Source: Methanocalculus natronophilus
Lineage (GTDB): Archaea; Halobacteriota; Methanomicrobia; Methanomicrobiales; Methanocorpusculaceae
Direction: 5' to 3'
Length of the DNA stretch: 64,000 bases
Assembly: GCF_038751955.1 (NCBI RefSeq)
Contig: NZ_JBCEXH010000006.1
Location: forward strand, 1 to 64,000
Both the position numbers and the translations under genes were made by a program. Every line of letters begins with the position of its first letter. The first letter of the stretch is position 1. This document shows positions 15,755 to 24,696 of this stretch, one piece after another. The notes under the pieces were generated by a model. That model had not been told where the DNA came from. It did no database searches and worked only from the letters and a program-made list of their open reading frames with translations.

Positions 15755-17722
15755 ATGTCTGATGGAGAGAAGAAACCAAAACCGCAGCTCATCGGAGATA
15801 AGATGGAGACCTGCGAGATCGACCGTGCGAAGATGGCGCTCATGAACCCAAAAGTCATTCAGCAGAAGGTCGAAGAGCGGACGATTGATGAACTGGCAAA
15901 GAAATCAATTGAACACTGCCTGAAAGAGGGGCTCGAGACGGTCTGGGACCGAAGCGAGATGCAGGAGCCTGCCTGTAAATGGTGTGTAACCGGCCTCTCA
16001 TGCGCCCGCTGCACAATGGGCCCCTGCCGGATCATCCCTGAGAAGAACCGGGTACGCGGCGTCTGCGGGGCAGATGCCGATCTGATTGTTGCACGAAACC
16101 TGCTTGACACGCTTGCAACAGGTGCCGCGTCACACTCGGATCATGGCAGGGAGATCGTCGAGACCCTGCTCCTCGTCGGCAAGGGTGAAGCACAGGGCTA
16201 TACCATAACCGATCCCGAGAAACTCTTTGCACTTGCCGAAGAGTACAACATCCCGACAGATAAGGAGGCAACCGAGGTTGCGCACGATCTGGCACTTGCC
16301 CTGCTTGAAGAGTTTGGGACCATCAAAGGCGAGATCGAATTCTGCCGCCGTGCGCCGGAAGCAACCTATACAATCTGGAAAGAGACCGGCATCCTTCCAC
16401 GGGGTGTTGACCGCGAGATCGTTGAGGCGATGCACAGAATCCAGATGGGCGTCGGCGCCCACTATGCAAACATCCTCCTTCACGGGCTCAGGTGCGCACT
16501 GGCTGACGGATGGGGGGGATCCATGATGGGAACAGAGATCTCAGATGTCCTCTTTGGAACACCGACACCCTGTGAGTCAAGCATCAACCTCGGTGTCATA
16601 AAAGAAGATCAGGTGAATATCGCGCTCCATGGCCACAACCCGATGCTCTCGGAGATGATAGTCCAGGCAGCAGAAAGCGATGAAATGCAGAAGCTCGCAA
16701 CGGAAAACGGGGCAGCCGGCATCAACCTCGTCGGGCTCTGCTGCACCGGAAACGAGCTCCTGATGCGGCGGGGAGTGCCGATGGCAGGCAATCACTTCAA
16801 CCAGGAGCTCGTCATCGCAACCGGTGCACTCGACACAATGGTTGTCGATTACCAGTGCATCTTCCCCTCGCTTCCGCGAACCGCAAGCTGCTACCATACA
16901 CAGATCATCTCGACAAGCCCAAAAGCAAAGGTACCCGGCTCGTACTACGTGGAGTTCTCTGCAGAGAACGCAACCGAAGCAGCCGATACGATCGTCAGAT
17001 CAGCTGTCCGGAACTACAGGAACCGGAACGGTGAGAAGATCCACATACCGGGAAAGCCGGTTGCAGTCCATGCAGGGTTCTCGGTTGAGGCGATCACTGA
17101 AGCCCTTGGGGGCAGCCTCCAGCCGCTTGTTGATGCGGTGGCAGACGGCAGGATCCGCGGCGCAGTCGGGATTGTCGGGTGCAATAACCCAAAGATCAAG
17201 CATGACTATGGCCATGTCACCCTCTCAAAAGAGCTGATCAAACATGATATCCTCTGTGTCGAGACCGGATGTGCAGCTGTTGCGTCCGGAAAAGCCGGGC
17301 TGCTCACCCCGGATGCTGCCTTCCTCGCAGGTGACGGGTTAAAGGCCGTCTGCAAGGCTGTCGGCATCCCGCCTGTCCTGCACATGGGATCCTGTGTCGA
17401 CTGTTCACGGATACTCGTCCTCCTCGCCGCACTTGGGAACACGCTTGGTGTTGGGATCCACCAGCTCCCGGTTGCAGGCGCAGCACCCGAGTGGTACTCC
17501 CAGAAGGCTGTTGCCATCGGTGCATACTTTGTCGCATCCGGTGTCTACACCGTCCTTGGACCCATGCCGAACATCACAGGCAGCCAGGCAGTCGTCGATC
17601 TGCTGACAACCGGGTTACATGATGTCGTGCATGCATCATTTGCAGTTGAACCCGATCCCGTGAAGGCAGCAGAGCTGATTATTGACCATATCGAAGAGAA
17701 GAGGAAGGCGCTTGGCATCTGA
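15755..17722 (+). CDS. cooS: Anaerobic carbon monoxide dehydrogenase catalytic subunit
   Basis: Monofunctional Ni-Fe CO dehydrogenase that interconverts CO and CO2 with ferredoxin-type carriers. At 655 residues it matches bacterial-type CooS, not the CdhA subunit of the methanogen acetyl-CoA decarbonylase complex. The N-terminal D- and B-cluster cysteines are seen in CKWCVTGLSCARCTMGPCRI and RGVCGADADLIVARN near residues 73-115. C-cluster ligands lie in LCCTGNELLMRRG, VGCNNPK, ETGCAAVASGKAG and GSCVDCSR. A strong ribosome site (GGAGTGAT) precedes the ATG. The gene is followed by cooC with a short overlap. No energy-converting hydrogenase or ferredoxin gene is adjacent. Confidence 0.96.
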   Translation: MSDGEKKPKPQLIGDKMETCEIDRAKMALMNPKVIQQKVEERTIDELAKKSIEHCLKEGLETVWDRSEMQEPACKWCVTGLSCARCTMGPCRIIPEKNRVRGVCGADADLIVARNLLDTLATGAASHSDHGREIVETLLLVGKGEAQGYTITDPEKLFALAEEYNIPTDKEATEVAHDLALALLEEFGTIKGEIEFCRRAPEATYTIWKETGILPRGVDREIVEAMHRIQMGVGAHYANILLHGLRCALADGWGGSMMGTEISDVLFGTPTPCESSINLGVIKEDQVNIALHGHNPMLSEMIVQAAESDEMQKLATENGAAGINLVGLCCTGNELLMRRGVPMAGNHFNQELVIATGALDTMVVDYQCIFPSLPRTASCYHTQIISTSPKAKVPGSYYVEFSAENATEAADTIVRSAVRNYRNRNGEKIHIPGKPVAVHAGFSVEAITEALGGSLQPLVDAVADGRIRGAVGIVGCNNPKIKHDYGHVTLSKELIKHDILCVETGCAAVASGKAGLLTPDAAFLAGDGLKAVCKAVGIPPVLHMGSCVDCSRILVLLAALGNTLGVGIHQLPVAGAAPEWYSQKAVAIGAYFVASGVYTVLGPMPNITGSQAVVDLLTTGLHDVVHASFAVEPDPVKAAELIIDHIEEKRKALGI

Positions 17723-18539
17723 GAAGAGGAGAAGTCCCCGGAGAAGGCTCCAGAAAAGACAAACCGGACCCCTCCCCGGGATCCGGGTGATCGTCAGCGG
17801 AAAAGGCGGTGTCGGCAAGACCACCGTCACCGCTCTTCTCGCAGGCAGACTCGCAGAAGACGGAATCTCTGTCCTTGCAATTGATGCAGACCCACAGGAG
17901 GATCTCGCTCACCTGCTCGGACATTCAACAGACAATATCATCCCCATCACAAAGAACAGGGTATATATCGAGGAGAAAATCGGCAGGGGCGGGATCATCA
18001 ATCTCAACCCTGATCTCTCGGATATTGCAGACCGCTGTGCTGTCCGGACAGATGATGGGATCTCCCTCCTCGTGATGGGAACAGTTGCTTCAGCTGGCGG
18101 CGGGTGCCTCTGCCCTGAGAACACCCTGGTCTCCCAGATCGTCCGCCAGGTGAAAGTGAGCGAGGGGGAGGCAGTTCTGATGGACACACCAGCAGGCCTC
18201 GAACACTTCGGCCGGGGTCTTGGCAGGGGGTTTTCAGACCTGATTTCTGTATCAGAACCTAACCGGAATGCACTCAGGACCGCATGCAGGACAGCGCACC
18301 TTGCATCGGAAATCGGCATTATGAACTGCAGGCTCGTCATCAACAAGGTCAGGGACGATGAAGAGTACCAAACAGCACTGGCAGTGCTTGGAGATGATCA
18401 CCCTTTCTCTATAATCTACAGGATACCGTATTTTGACGGGCTTGCTTCATCAGAGTCGCTCCGGGCACTCACACAGTCTGCCGGCCCAGACGTTGCAGAG
18501 ACCATTGCAGAGATTGCAGGCACACTGCTTGGGGAATAA
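17712..18539 (+). CDS. cooC: CO dehydrogenase nickel-insertion ATPase CooC
   Basis: A MinD-type ATPase that inserts nickel into the CooS C-cluster. Counted from a TTG at 17712 (275 residues), the deviant Walker A GKGGVGKT is at residues 30-37, IDADP near 57-61, and the nickel-binding CxC is Cys132-Leu-Cys134 (GGGCLCPEN). MDTPAGLEHFGRG is the switch II region. The start is uncertain. The basic region SEKRRSPRRRLQKRQ before the fold is unusual. A TTG at 17682 or a GTG at 17787 are alternatives, the latter too close to the P-loop strand. It overlaps cooS by 11 bases if 17712 is right. Confidence 0.92.
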   Translation: MASEKRRSPRRRLQKRQTGPLPGIRVIVSGKGGVGKTTVTALLAGRLAEDGISVLAIDADPQEDLAHLLGHSTDNIIPITKNRVYIEEKIGRGGIINLNPDLSDIADRCAVRTDDGISLLVMGTVASAGGGCLCPENTLVSQIVRQVKVSEGEAVLMDTPAGLEHFGRGLGRGFSDLISVSEPNRNALRTACRTAHLASEIGIMNCRLVINKVRDDEEYQTALAVLGDDHPFSIIYRIPYFDGLASSESLRALTQSAGPDVAETIAEIAGTLLGE

Positions 18540-18540
18540 G

Positions 18541-18547
18541 AAAAAAA
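18541..18547 (-). terminator. U7 tract after the cyclophilin gene
   Basis: A7 on the plus strand lies in the 14 bases between the convergent cooC and cyclophilin stops. Read on the minus strand it is U7 directly after the cyclophilin gene. Confidence 0.45.
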
Positions 18548-18553
18548 TGAGAT

Positions 18554-19024
18554 TCAGACCAGGGTCGCGGACTCGATCCTGACCTCGGTCTTTGGTCGAT
18601 CATGCCGATCAGTCTTTGTCTTGCCGATGTCATTGACAACTTCCATCCCCTCGACAACCTGGCCAAAGACCGGGTGTTTTGAGTCAAGATAGTTGTTGTT
18701 GACCAGGTTGATGAAGAACTGGCTGCCACCGGTATTTGGGCCTGCATTTGCCATGGCAAGTGTCCCCCGCATGTTCTTCCTTGTTGGAGAGAATTCGTCT
18801 TTGATGGTGTATCCCGGGCCTCCGGTGCCGGTGCCGGTCGGATCTCCGCCCTGGATCATAAAGCCTGCGATCACCCGGTGAAAGATAACGCCATTGTAGA
18901 AGCCTTTCCGGACAAGATCGGCAAAGTTTCCTGCGGTCACCGGCATGTCATCAAAGAGTTCGATGGTAATATCGCCCATCGTGGTCTTCAGGAGAACCTT
19001 CTGCCCTTTCTGCAGTTCAGTCAT
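18554..19024 (-). CDS. Cyclophilin-type peptidyl-prolyl cis-trans isomerase
   Basis: A 156-residue single-domain cyclophilin that catalyses proline isomerisation in the cytoplasm. Active-site residues are visible in FHRVIAGFMIQGGDPTGTGTGG near residues 48-69 (the FHRxxxxFMxQGGD motif). GTLAMANAGPNTGGSQFFI lies near residues 86-104. The N-terminus is short, as in bacterial PpiB-like proteins, and there is no signal peptide. The ATG at 19024 is preferred; a TTG at 19051 would add nine residues unlike the family. A TTAAAAAG box lies near 19075. The truncated FKBP near 4.3 kb belongs to the other prolyl-isomerase family. Confidence 0.94.
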   Translation of the reverse strand: MTELQKGQKVLLKTTMGDITIELFDDMPVTAGNFADLVRKGFYNGVIFHRVIAGFMIQGGDPTGTGTGGPGYTIKDEFSPTRKNMRGTLAMANAGPNTGGSQFFINLVNNNYLDSKHPVFGQVVEGMEVVNDIGKTKTDRHDRPKTEVRIESATLV

Positions 19025-19103
19025 GCAGGATACGTTGGCTCCAGGGATCAATAATGGTTCTTACCCACAACTCTTTTTAAGGCAAAAAACAAGGGAGGCA
19101 TAT

Positions 19104-19799
19104 ATGGTGCGGTTGATATGGTTCGCAGTAATTCTGGTTATCGCTTGTGTAGCCACCGCTCTCTGTACAGGAGTTGAGGACGGGGAAACAGAAACGCTTA
19201 ACGAAGGCAGAATCTCGCTTCCGCAGCCTGATCTCACCGGAACGGCAACCCTTGAGGAAGCACTCCGGGAACGGAGATCGGTTCGATCCTATACAGATGA
19301 CCCCCTGAAACCAACTGAACTCTCCATCCTCCTCTGGAGCATGCAGGGGATAACCGATCCCCGCGGATTCAGGACAGCGCCGTCTGCCGGTGCACTCTAT
19401 CCCCTGGAAGTGACCGTGGCAGTCGGGAAGGTGGACGGGATCGCACCCGGAGCATACCGGTACCACCCTGATACGCATGATCTTGAGATGATCCATGACA
19501 GGGACATACGATCAGATCTGGCTGCTGCATCCCTTGGCCAGCAGATGCCAGCAGAAGCACCGGTAACATTTGTGATCTCAGGAATCTATGAGCGGACACG
19601 GGGGCGGTATGGAGACCGGGCAGAACGATATACCTGGATGGAGGCAGGCCATGTCTCCCAGAACTGTTACCTGGTTGCAGCATCACATGGGCTTGGGACA
19701 GTTGCTATCGGTGCTTTTGACGAAGCTGCCGTCCAGGAACTGATGGGGCTGCCAGGTGACGAGATCCCCCTCTACCTGATGCCTGTTGGGAGAATCTGA
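19104..19799 (+). CDS. SagB/ThcOx-type nitroreductase-fold protein, membrane anchored
   Basis: A 231-residue flavoprotein-fold protein. After a hydrophobic N-terminal segment (LIWFAVILVIACVATALC, residues 4-21), likely an anchor or signal, comes LEEALRERRSVRSYTDDPL near residues 50-68. This is followed by LLWSMQGITDPRGFRTAPSAGALYPLEV. The latter is the SagB-type dehydrogenase signature (RRSxRxY and PSaGaLyPlE), where FMN binds. The C-terminal half has MEAGHVSQNCYLVAASHGLGTVAIGAFD. SagB enzymes oxidise azolines in peptide natural products, but no cyclodehydratase gene is nearby, so the substrate is unknown. The ATG follows GGGAGG. Its TGA overlaps the ATG of the next gene. Confidence 0.85.
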   Translation: MVRLIWFAVILVIACVATALCTGVEDGETETLNEGRISLPQPDLTGTATLEEALRERRSVRSYTDDPLKPTELSILLWSMQGITDPRGFRTAPSAGALYPLEVTVAVGKVDGIAPGAYRYHPDTHDLEMIHDRDIRSDLAAASLGQQMPAEAPVTFVISGIYERTRGRYGDRAERYTWMEAGHVSQNCYLVAASHGLGTVAIGAFDEAAVQELMGLPGDEIPLYLMPVGRI

Positions 19800-21547
19800 T
19801 GAACTGGCGATATTTCATCACCCTTTTCTTCCTGGTTATCCTTTTCAGTACAGCTTCTGCTCTTGAAGGAGATGAGATCGAGGATATCATCGACCCGATA
19901 CTGAATGCCGATCTGAGATCTCCTGGGATCTTTGGTGCGGTCGTTTCAGTTGTCATTGATGGCGAGATCGTCTTCATCCGTGGATATGGGACAGCCGATG
20001 TGGACGGAACATACCCGCTTGATCCGCATCAGACGCTTCTCCCAATCGGATCAGTCTCAAAACTCTTCACCTGGGAGGCACTCCACCTCCTTGCTGATGA
20101 GGGGAGGGTGGATTTTGAGTCTGATGTGAATACGTATCTGAACGAACCGATCATCAAAGAGACCTACCCTGAGCCGATCACCCTCCACCACCTGGTGACC
20201 CATACCGCAGGGCTTGACGAGGTGGCAAGCGGTATATTCACGCAGAACCCTGATGAGATCCTCCCTTCATTTGATGCATATGCCCGGATACAGCCGAATC
20301 GCGTCCGCCCTCCAGGCAGGATCGCCGCGTATTCAAATATCGGAGGATCACTTGGCGGAGCAGTCATAGAGGCAGTCTCAAAAGAGTCCTATGAAACATA
20401 TGTGACACGTGAGATCCTTGAGCCTGCCAATATGAGGTCGACTGCGGTCAGCGAGCCAATGAATGAAGACCTTGCCCGGCATTCTCCGGGAACAGTTCTT
20501 ACCGAAGGAATTCCCGTCTATTCGAGATACCCGCCATCCGGGGGGATTCATTCGACCGCATACGATATGGGCCTCTATATGATCCACCGGATGGAAGCAG
20601 GCAATGGTGCATACCAGCAGGCATTCACCCATGACGAGCGGCTCTCCGGCATCACCGCCGGGGGGTTCAATGAACGGCTTGTGAAAGGGAACCGGGTGCT
20701 CTGGCATGCAGGCGACGTCCCCGGCACCTCCACCCTCCTTGCAATCGTTCCGGACCAGGATATCGGCATCTACGTCTGCTATACCGGCACAGACGGTCCC
20801 GGAGAGCGGTTAAACCTCATGAACGCCTTTCTGATGAGCGTGCTTCCTGAAGAGGGGCGTGCTGAGGTACATGAGCCGGTTCCGGGACCAAAAGATGCAT
20901 ATGCCGGCAGATATCTCTCGTCCCGCACCCCGGCTGACGGGTTTGAGAGGATGGTGCTGATCCTTGGACGCGACGAGGTGTTCACCAGGGTTGTTGCAGA
21001 CGGTGAAGAGATACTCATTGGTGCTGCCCGGTATAGCGAGATCGAGCCCGGCTATTTTGTCGGGAGAAACACCCATGATCGGCTGGTCTTTGCGGAGATT
21101 GATGGAGAAGAGTGGCTCTTCATGGACAGTCTCCCGACAATCGGGTGGAAGCGGGCACCCTTGTCCCTGGCTCCAGAACTCCACACCCTGCTCCTCCTCT
21201 TCTTCGGAGGGATCTTTCTCTCAGGCGCCGTGATCGGGGGAAAGCGGGTCAGGGAGACAGATGATCGGGAAACGAAGAAGACGCTCATCCTTATCACTGG
21301 TGTCGCAGGCAGCGCTATCCTCTTCCTGCTGCTCTTCTTCGGATCGATCCAGTTTTTCGGCCTCCTCTTCGGCACACCACCATTCTTTTCGGTGATACGC
21401 GCCATACCCATCCTGACAGCCGGAGCAACGGGTCTTTTGCTCCTGCACCTGCGACACCAGCGAGATGCTGCTGGCATGCTGATTGCGGGAGTCTCTATCC
21501 TCTTTTTGATCTGGCTGCATTTCTGGGGCATGCTGCTTCCCGTTTAG
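19799..21547 (+). CDS. Beta-lactamase/penicillin-binding-type serine hydrolase with C-terminal membrane domain
   Basis: A 582-residue protein. A signal peptide (residues 1-20) precedes a class C beta-lactamase-like domain. The SxxK motif is SVSK (LPIGSVSKLF, near residue 84), YxN is AYSNIGGS (near 180), and the third motif is HAGDVPG (near 303). A beta-rich linker domain follows. Four hydrophobic segments occupy about residues 463-581. This layout occurs in PBP4*/EstB-like extracellular hydrolases; here the catalytic domain would face outside. Methanogens lack murein, so the target is more likely another peptide or ester. Coupled by TGATG to the SagB-like gene, suggesting a joint role. It ends two bases from the convergent FeoC-like gene. 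Confidence 0.87.
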   Translation: MNWRYFITLFFLVILFSTASALEGDEIEDIIDPILNADLRSPGIFGAVVSVVIDGEIVFIRGYGTADVDGTYPLDPHQTLLPIGSVSKLFTWEALHLLADEGRVDFESDVNTYLNEPIIKETYPEPITLHHLVTHTAGLDEVASGIFTQNPDEILPSFDAYARIQPNRVRPPGRIAAYSNIGGSLGGAVIEAVSKESYETYVTREILEPANMRSTAVSEPMNEDLARHSPGTVLTEGIPVYSRYPPSGGIHSTAYDMGLYMIHRMEAGNGAYQQAFTHDERLSGITAGGFNERLVKGNRVLWHAGDVPGTSTLLAIVPDQDIGIYVCYTGTDGPGERLNLMNAFLMSVLPEEGRAEVHEPVPGPKDAYAGRYLSSRTPADGFERMVLILGRDEVFTRVVADGEEILIGAARYSEIEPGYFVGRNTHDRLVFAEIDGEEWLFMDSLPTIGWKRAPLSLAPELHTLLLLFFGGIFLSGAVIGGKRVRETDDRETKKTLILITGVAGSAILFLLLFFGSIQFFGLLFGTPPFFSVIRAIPILTAGATGLLLLHLRHQRDAAGMLIAGVSILFLIWLHFWGMLLPV

Positions 21548-21549
21548 GA

Positions 21550-21883
21550 TCAGATAAGCCACCAGCCTTTTTCCGTGAGAAGATACCGGACCGGCAGTTC
21601 CCCGGAACCACCCGGACAGCCGCAGCAGCCTGGACAGAGATCTGGAGATTCAGCATCATGGGTGCATCCGGAATCCCGTTGAAGGTAGCCCATATGCACC
21701 AACATCTCAAGCCGCTCATGCAGTTGTCCGGTTGTGATACCGAGGCTCGCAGCAAGCAGGGGGATGGCAACCCCTTCGTAAATTTTTTTTCGAGAGCTCG
21801 AGGAAACCGAAGAGAAGTGTCAGCCGGTTGACAAGAAGGACAAACCCGGCTGCAGGATCACCTGAGATCCCAAGGGAACTCAA
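21550..21883 (-). pseudogene. FeoC-like Cys-rich HTH gene, frameshifted in an A8 tract
   Basis: On the minus strand the 3' frame reads YEGVAIPLLAASLGITTGQL, then an HTH-like stretch through EMLVHMGYLQRD. It then passes a Cys cluster (CTHDAESPDLCPGCCGCPGG) and ends LLTEKGWWLI. A short winged helix followed by closely spaced Cys is the FeoC pattern, an accessory protein or regulator of FeoB. That frame has no plausible start. The frame upstream (TTG at 21883, SSLGISGDPAAGFVLLVNRL...LELSKK) joins it if one A is removed from the A8 tract at 21783-21790, giving ELSKKIYEGVAIP. It is the last gene of the Feo operon. A sequencing error, a real mutation or ribosomal slippage would all fit. Confidence 0.6.
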
Positions 21884-21922
21884 AGGTTGCAATCCCCGGC
21901 AAGCCAGCCGCAATGAATGCAG

Positions 21923-22936
21923 CTATATATCTGGTGCAGGAGTTATAGTCCGGGTACTGAAGAGATAGAAGGTCACGCCTGCTGAGAGCAGAAGCGGAAT
22001 CCAGAACGTGATCACCCGTGACAGTATTGCAATAGAGAATGCTTCAGGAAGGAGCAGGCCGCCTGAGACAAGGACAAGCACCATCGTCCCCTCAAATGTC
22101 ACAAGACCTCCCGGGAGGAGCGGTACCATGCTGACAAGATAGGCGGTAAAGGTGGCGATGATGATGACAGGAATACTGATCTCATACCCAAGGAGAAGAG
22201 AGACGATATACACCTTGACCGGATAGAAGACCCAGACAACCAGTGCCAGCAGGAAGAGAGCAACATGTTTTTTTGAGTCCTTCAGAAGATGCCGCGACTC
22301 GTCTGCTGCTTCTCCAATGAACCCGGCTGCCCTGCGCCAGCAGGAAGAGAGTTTTGTGAAGACCGGAATGGAGCCTGTGGAAATCCCAGATACAGGAGTT
22401 CCCGGGCTGCCTGCATCTTTTCTCTGATACCGGAAGAAGAGCGGGAAGAGGAGTGTCAGCAGCAGGACTCCGGCAAAAGCAAGGTAGACAACCCCGGGAA
22501 GGGTTATGGAGGTGAATGCCAGTCCAAGCGTGACCAGGCTTATAGCCAGAAACGGGAGGAAATAGTAGAATTTACTGACGATGGCAACCGCTGCAAGTTC
22601 GCTGTATGAGAGGCCGGTCTCCTGTTTCATCAGGTAGATCTTCATCGTCTCCCCCCCGATCTTCACTGACGGCGTGATACTCTCGACAAAGACCCCGGCC
22701 ATACTGATGAGAAAGACCGGGAAGAGCCGGACGCTGTCACTCTTCTGCCTGAGCAGGAAGAACCAGATATATGCCGTCAGCAGAAGCGTGAAGAGCTGGA
22801 GTGCGGTGAGCAGCACCAGTCCGGAGAGAGTCATCCTGCCTGCGATGGTCGATATTTCCTCTATTCCAATGGCATACAATGCAACCGTGATGATCAGAAC
22901 ACCAAGAGCCAAGAGATGTGTCCGCTTCAGTTTCAT
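21923..22936 (-). CDS. Flippase-like / lysylphosphatidylglycerol-synthase-type membrane protein (UPF0104)
   Basis: A 337-residue integral membrane protein with about eight hydrophobic segments spread over the whole length. SITPSVKIGGETMKIYLMKQETGLSYSELAAVAIVSKFYYF near residues 88-128 is the family signature (TPsxxGgexxr). SMVPLLPGGLVTFEGTMVLVL near 274-294 resembles the PGGxGxxE signature of the LPG-synthase TM/AglD-like family. Relatives include AglD-type glycan or lipid flippase-like proteins. The role here is unknown. It starts five bases after the feoB stop and sits inside the operon, so a link to iron or to export of a small molecule is possible but inferred. Confidence 0.82.
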   Translation of the reverse strand: MKLKRTHLLALGVLIITVALYAIGIEEISTIAGRMTLSGLVLLTALQLFTLLLTAYIWFFLLRQKSDSVRLFPVFLISMAGVFVESITPSVKIGGETMKIYLMKQETGLSYSELAAVAIVSKFYYFLPFLAISLVTLGLAFTSITLPGVVYLAFAGVLLLTLLFPLFFRYQRKDAGSPGTPVSGISTGSIPVFTKLSSCWRRAAGFIGEAADESRHLLKDSKKHVALFLLALVVWVFYPVKVYIVSLLLGYEISIPVIIIATFTAYLVSMVPLLPGGLVTFEGTMVLVLVSGGLLLPEAFSIAILSRVITFWIPLLLSAGVTFYLFSTRTITPAPDI

Positions 22937-22941
22937 TTTTT

Positions 22942-24696
22942 TCAGATCACCATGAAGAAAGCGCCGGTATGTGCGATGAGGCCGCCAATGAAGAATGCAA
23001 GCACTGTCGTGATAACAAATGTCAGCAGTGCAAAGTACGCACCGAATTCACGGTACAGTATCGCCATCATCGCAATGCATGGAACATAATACAGGGCAAC
23101 AACTGCCCCGACCACCAGCTGGAGAACCGAGAGATTCATGTCAAGCAGGGGAAGGACGGTTAATTCTCTCCTGAATATCCCAAGAAGAAGCGGTACAGCA
23201 GCCTCTTCCGGCAGCCGAAGCCAGCCTGTCACAAGCGGGCTCATGAAGGTGCCAAGCCTGGCCATCCAGCCTGTTTCATAGAGGATGGCAGCAACTGCAA
23301 CACCTCCAACAACAGCCGGGACAGCTTCAACAAGATAGTGCCTGGTCTGCACCCACATCTTCTTCCCGATCATCCTGGCACGGGGCATCAGGAGATCGGG
23401 CATCTCCATAACCATCGGCATCGTTCTTCCCGGAATAAGACGGTTGAGGATGACGCCGGATGCAATCAGCGTCACAAACGAGAGAAAGGCGACAAATACA
23501 AGTGCAAGTGGTGATTGTGCTGCAAGAAGCGAGATGAATGCTCCCGTCTGGGCGATGCACGGAATACTGATCGAGGCCATCAGCGCAACCATCAGGCGGT
23601 TTTTCCGTGACGCGAGGGCACGGGTTGAGATGATCGCCGGGATACCGCACCCGTACCCGAGGAGGAGCGGGATGATTGAAGGCCCTGAGAGACCGATTTT
23701 TGTCAGAAGACCGTCCAGCATCACCCCAAGGCGCGGCAGGTAACCGCTGTCCTCAAGGATGCAGAGCGCAAGGTAGAACGAGAGCACATACGGCATGATC
23801 AGGGTCAGGGGCCATTCGATACCCTTGGTCAGGAAACCATAGTCTCCAACCAGGATATTCCGGAGAAGACCGGGATCAACCAGGGCATCCACGCCGGTAA
23901 CAATCAGGGGGATGATGAAGTCACGGACAATCGGCAGGAGGATAAACTGGCGCAGACCCATACCAAGACCAAGCACGATTCCAAAGACCGAGGCCATCAC
24001 CAGAAGAGCGATGAGAATACCCGGCCAGGGTCGCATCGAGGCATCTCCAATCCTGTCCCGAAGCCGTTCCTTTGAACCACCCCTCCGCTGTATCACCCTG
24101 TTTTTGATGGATTCGGCGAGTTCCCATGATGCGTCCTGTCGCCTGCCGGGTTCAGGCAGATCCCCGGAGAGGGCAGCTGAAATCCGATCCCGGAGTTCAT
24201 CGACACCATCCCCGTCGAGTGCAATTGTTGTCAGGACAGGTACACCAAGTTCCTTGGAGAGTGCGTCTGAGTCGAGATGAAGGCCCCGCTCCCTGCAGAG
24301 ATCCATCCTGTTGACGACAACGAGAGTCGGCAGTCCAAACTCAAGCACCTGGAGAGCAAGGAATATGCTGGACTCAAGATGTGACGCATCCAGGACACAG
24401 ACGACAAGATCCGGTCTCTTTTCAAGAAAAGCAACCGCCACCTCCTCGGCTTCGTTGGAGGCTGTTAAGGTATAGGTTCCCGGGGTATCAACAATATGTG
24501 CCCGGATATCCCCAAACCGTGCAATACCTTCGGTATAATCAACGGTTGTGCCGGGATAATTGGCCATCCCCACATGGATTCCGCTTAACCTGTTGAAGAT
24601 GACACTTTTACCGATATTTGGCGGACCGATGAGCAGTACCTGGCTTTCCCTGGCCTGGTTCGTCCGCCTGTGCTGATCCGGGTTAGCTCCGTTCAT
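22942..24696 (-). CDS. feoB: Ferrous iron transport protein B
   Basis: GTP-gated membrane transporter for Fe(II), 584 residues, compact compared with 650-770 in many bacteria. The N-terminal G domain has G1 GPPNIGKS (residues 24-31), G2 around YPGTTVDYTEG, G3 DTPGTYTL (70-77) and G4 NRMD (129-132; usually NKxD). A helical GDI-like segment runs to about residue 215. The membrane part has two Gate-type regions: LLLGYGCGIPAIISTRALASRKNRL and IFRRELTVLPLL, with SIPCIAQTGAF between them. The first gate carries GCGIPA where GCNVPA is usual. The ATG overlaps the stop of the FeoA-fusion gene by four bases. Confidence 0.95.
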   Translation of the reverse strand: MNGANPDQHRRTNQARESQVLLIGPPNIGKSVIFNRLSGIHVGMANYPGTTVDYTEGIARFGDIRAHIVDTPGTYTLTASNEAEEVAVAFLEKRPDLVVCVLDASHLESSIFLALQVLEFGLPTLVVVNRMDLCRERGLHLDSDALSKELGVPVLTTIALDGDGVDELRDRISAALSGDLPEPGRRQDASWELAESIKNRVIQRRGGSKERLRDRIGDASMRPWPGILIALLVMASVFGIVLGLGMGLRQFILLPIVRDFIIPLIVTGVDALVDPGLLRNILVGDYGFLTKGIEWPLTLIMPYVLSFYLALCILEDSGYLPRLGVMLDGLLTKIGLSGPSIIPLLLGYGCGIPAIISTRALASRKNRLMVALMASISIPCIAQTGAFISLLAAQSPLALVFVAFLSFVTLIASGVILNRLIPGRTMPMVMEMPDLLMPRARMIGKKMWVQTRHYLVEAVPAVVGGVAVAAILYETGWMARLGTFMSPLVTGWLRLPEEAAVPLLLGIFRRELTVLPLLDMNLSVLQLVVGAVVALYYVPCIAMMAILYREFGAYFALLTFVITTVLAFFIGGLIAHTGAFFMVI

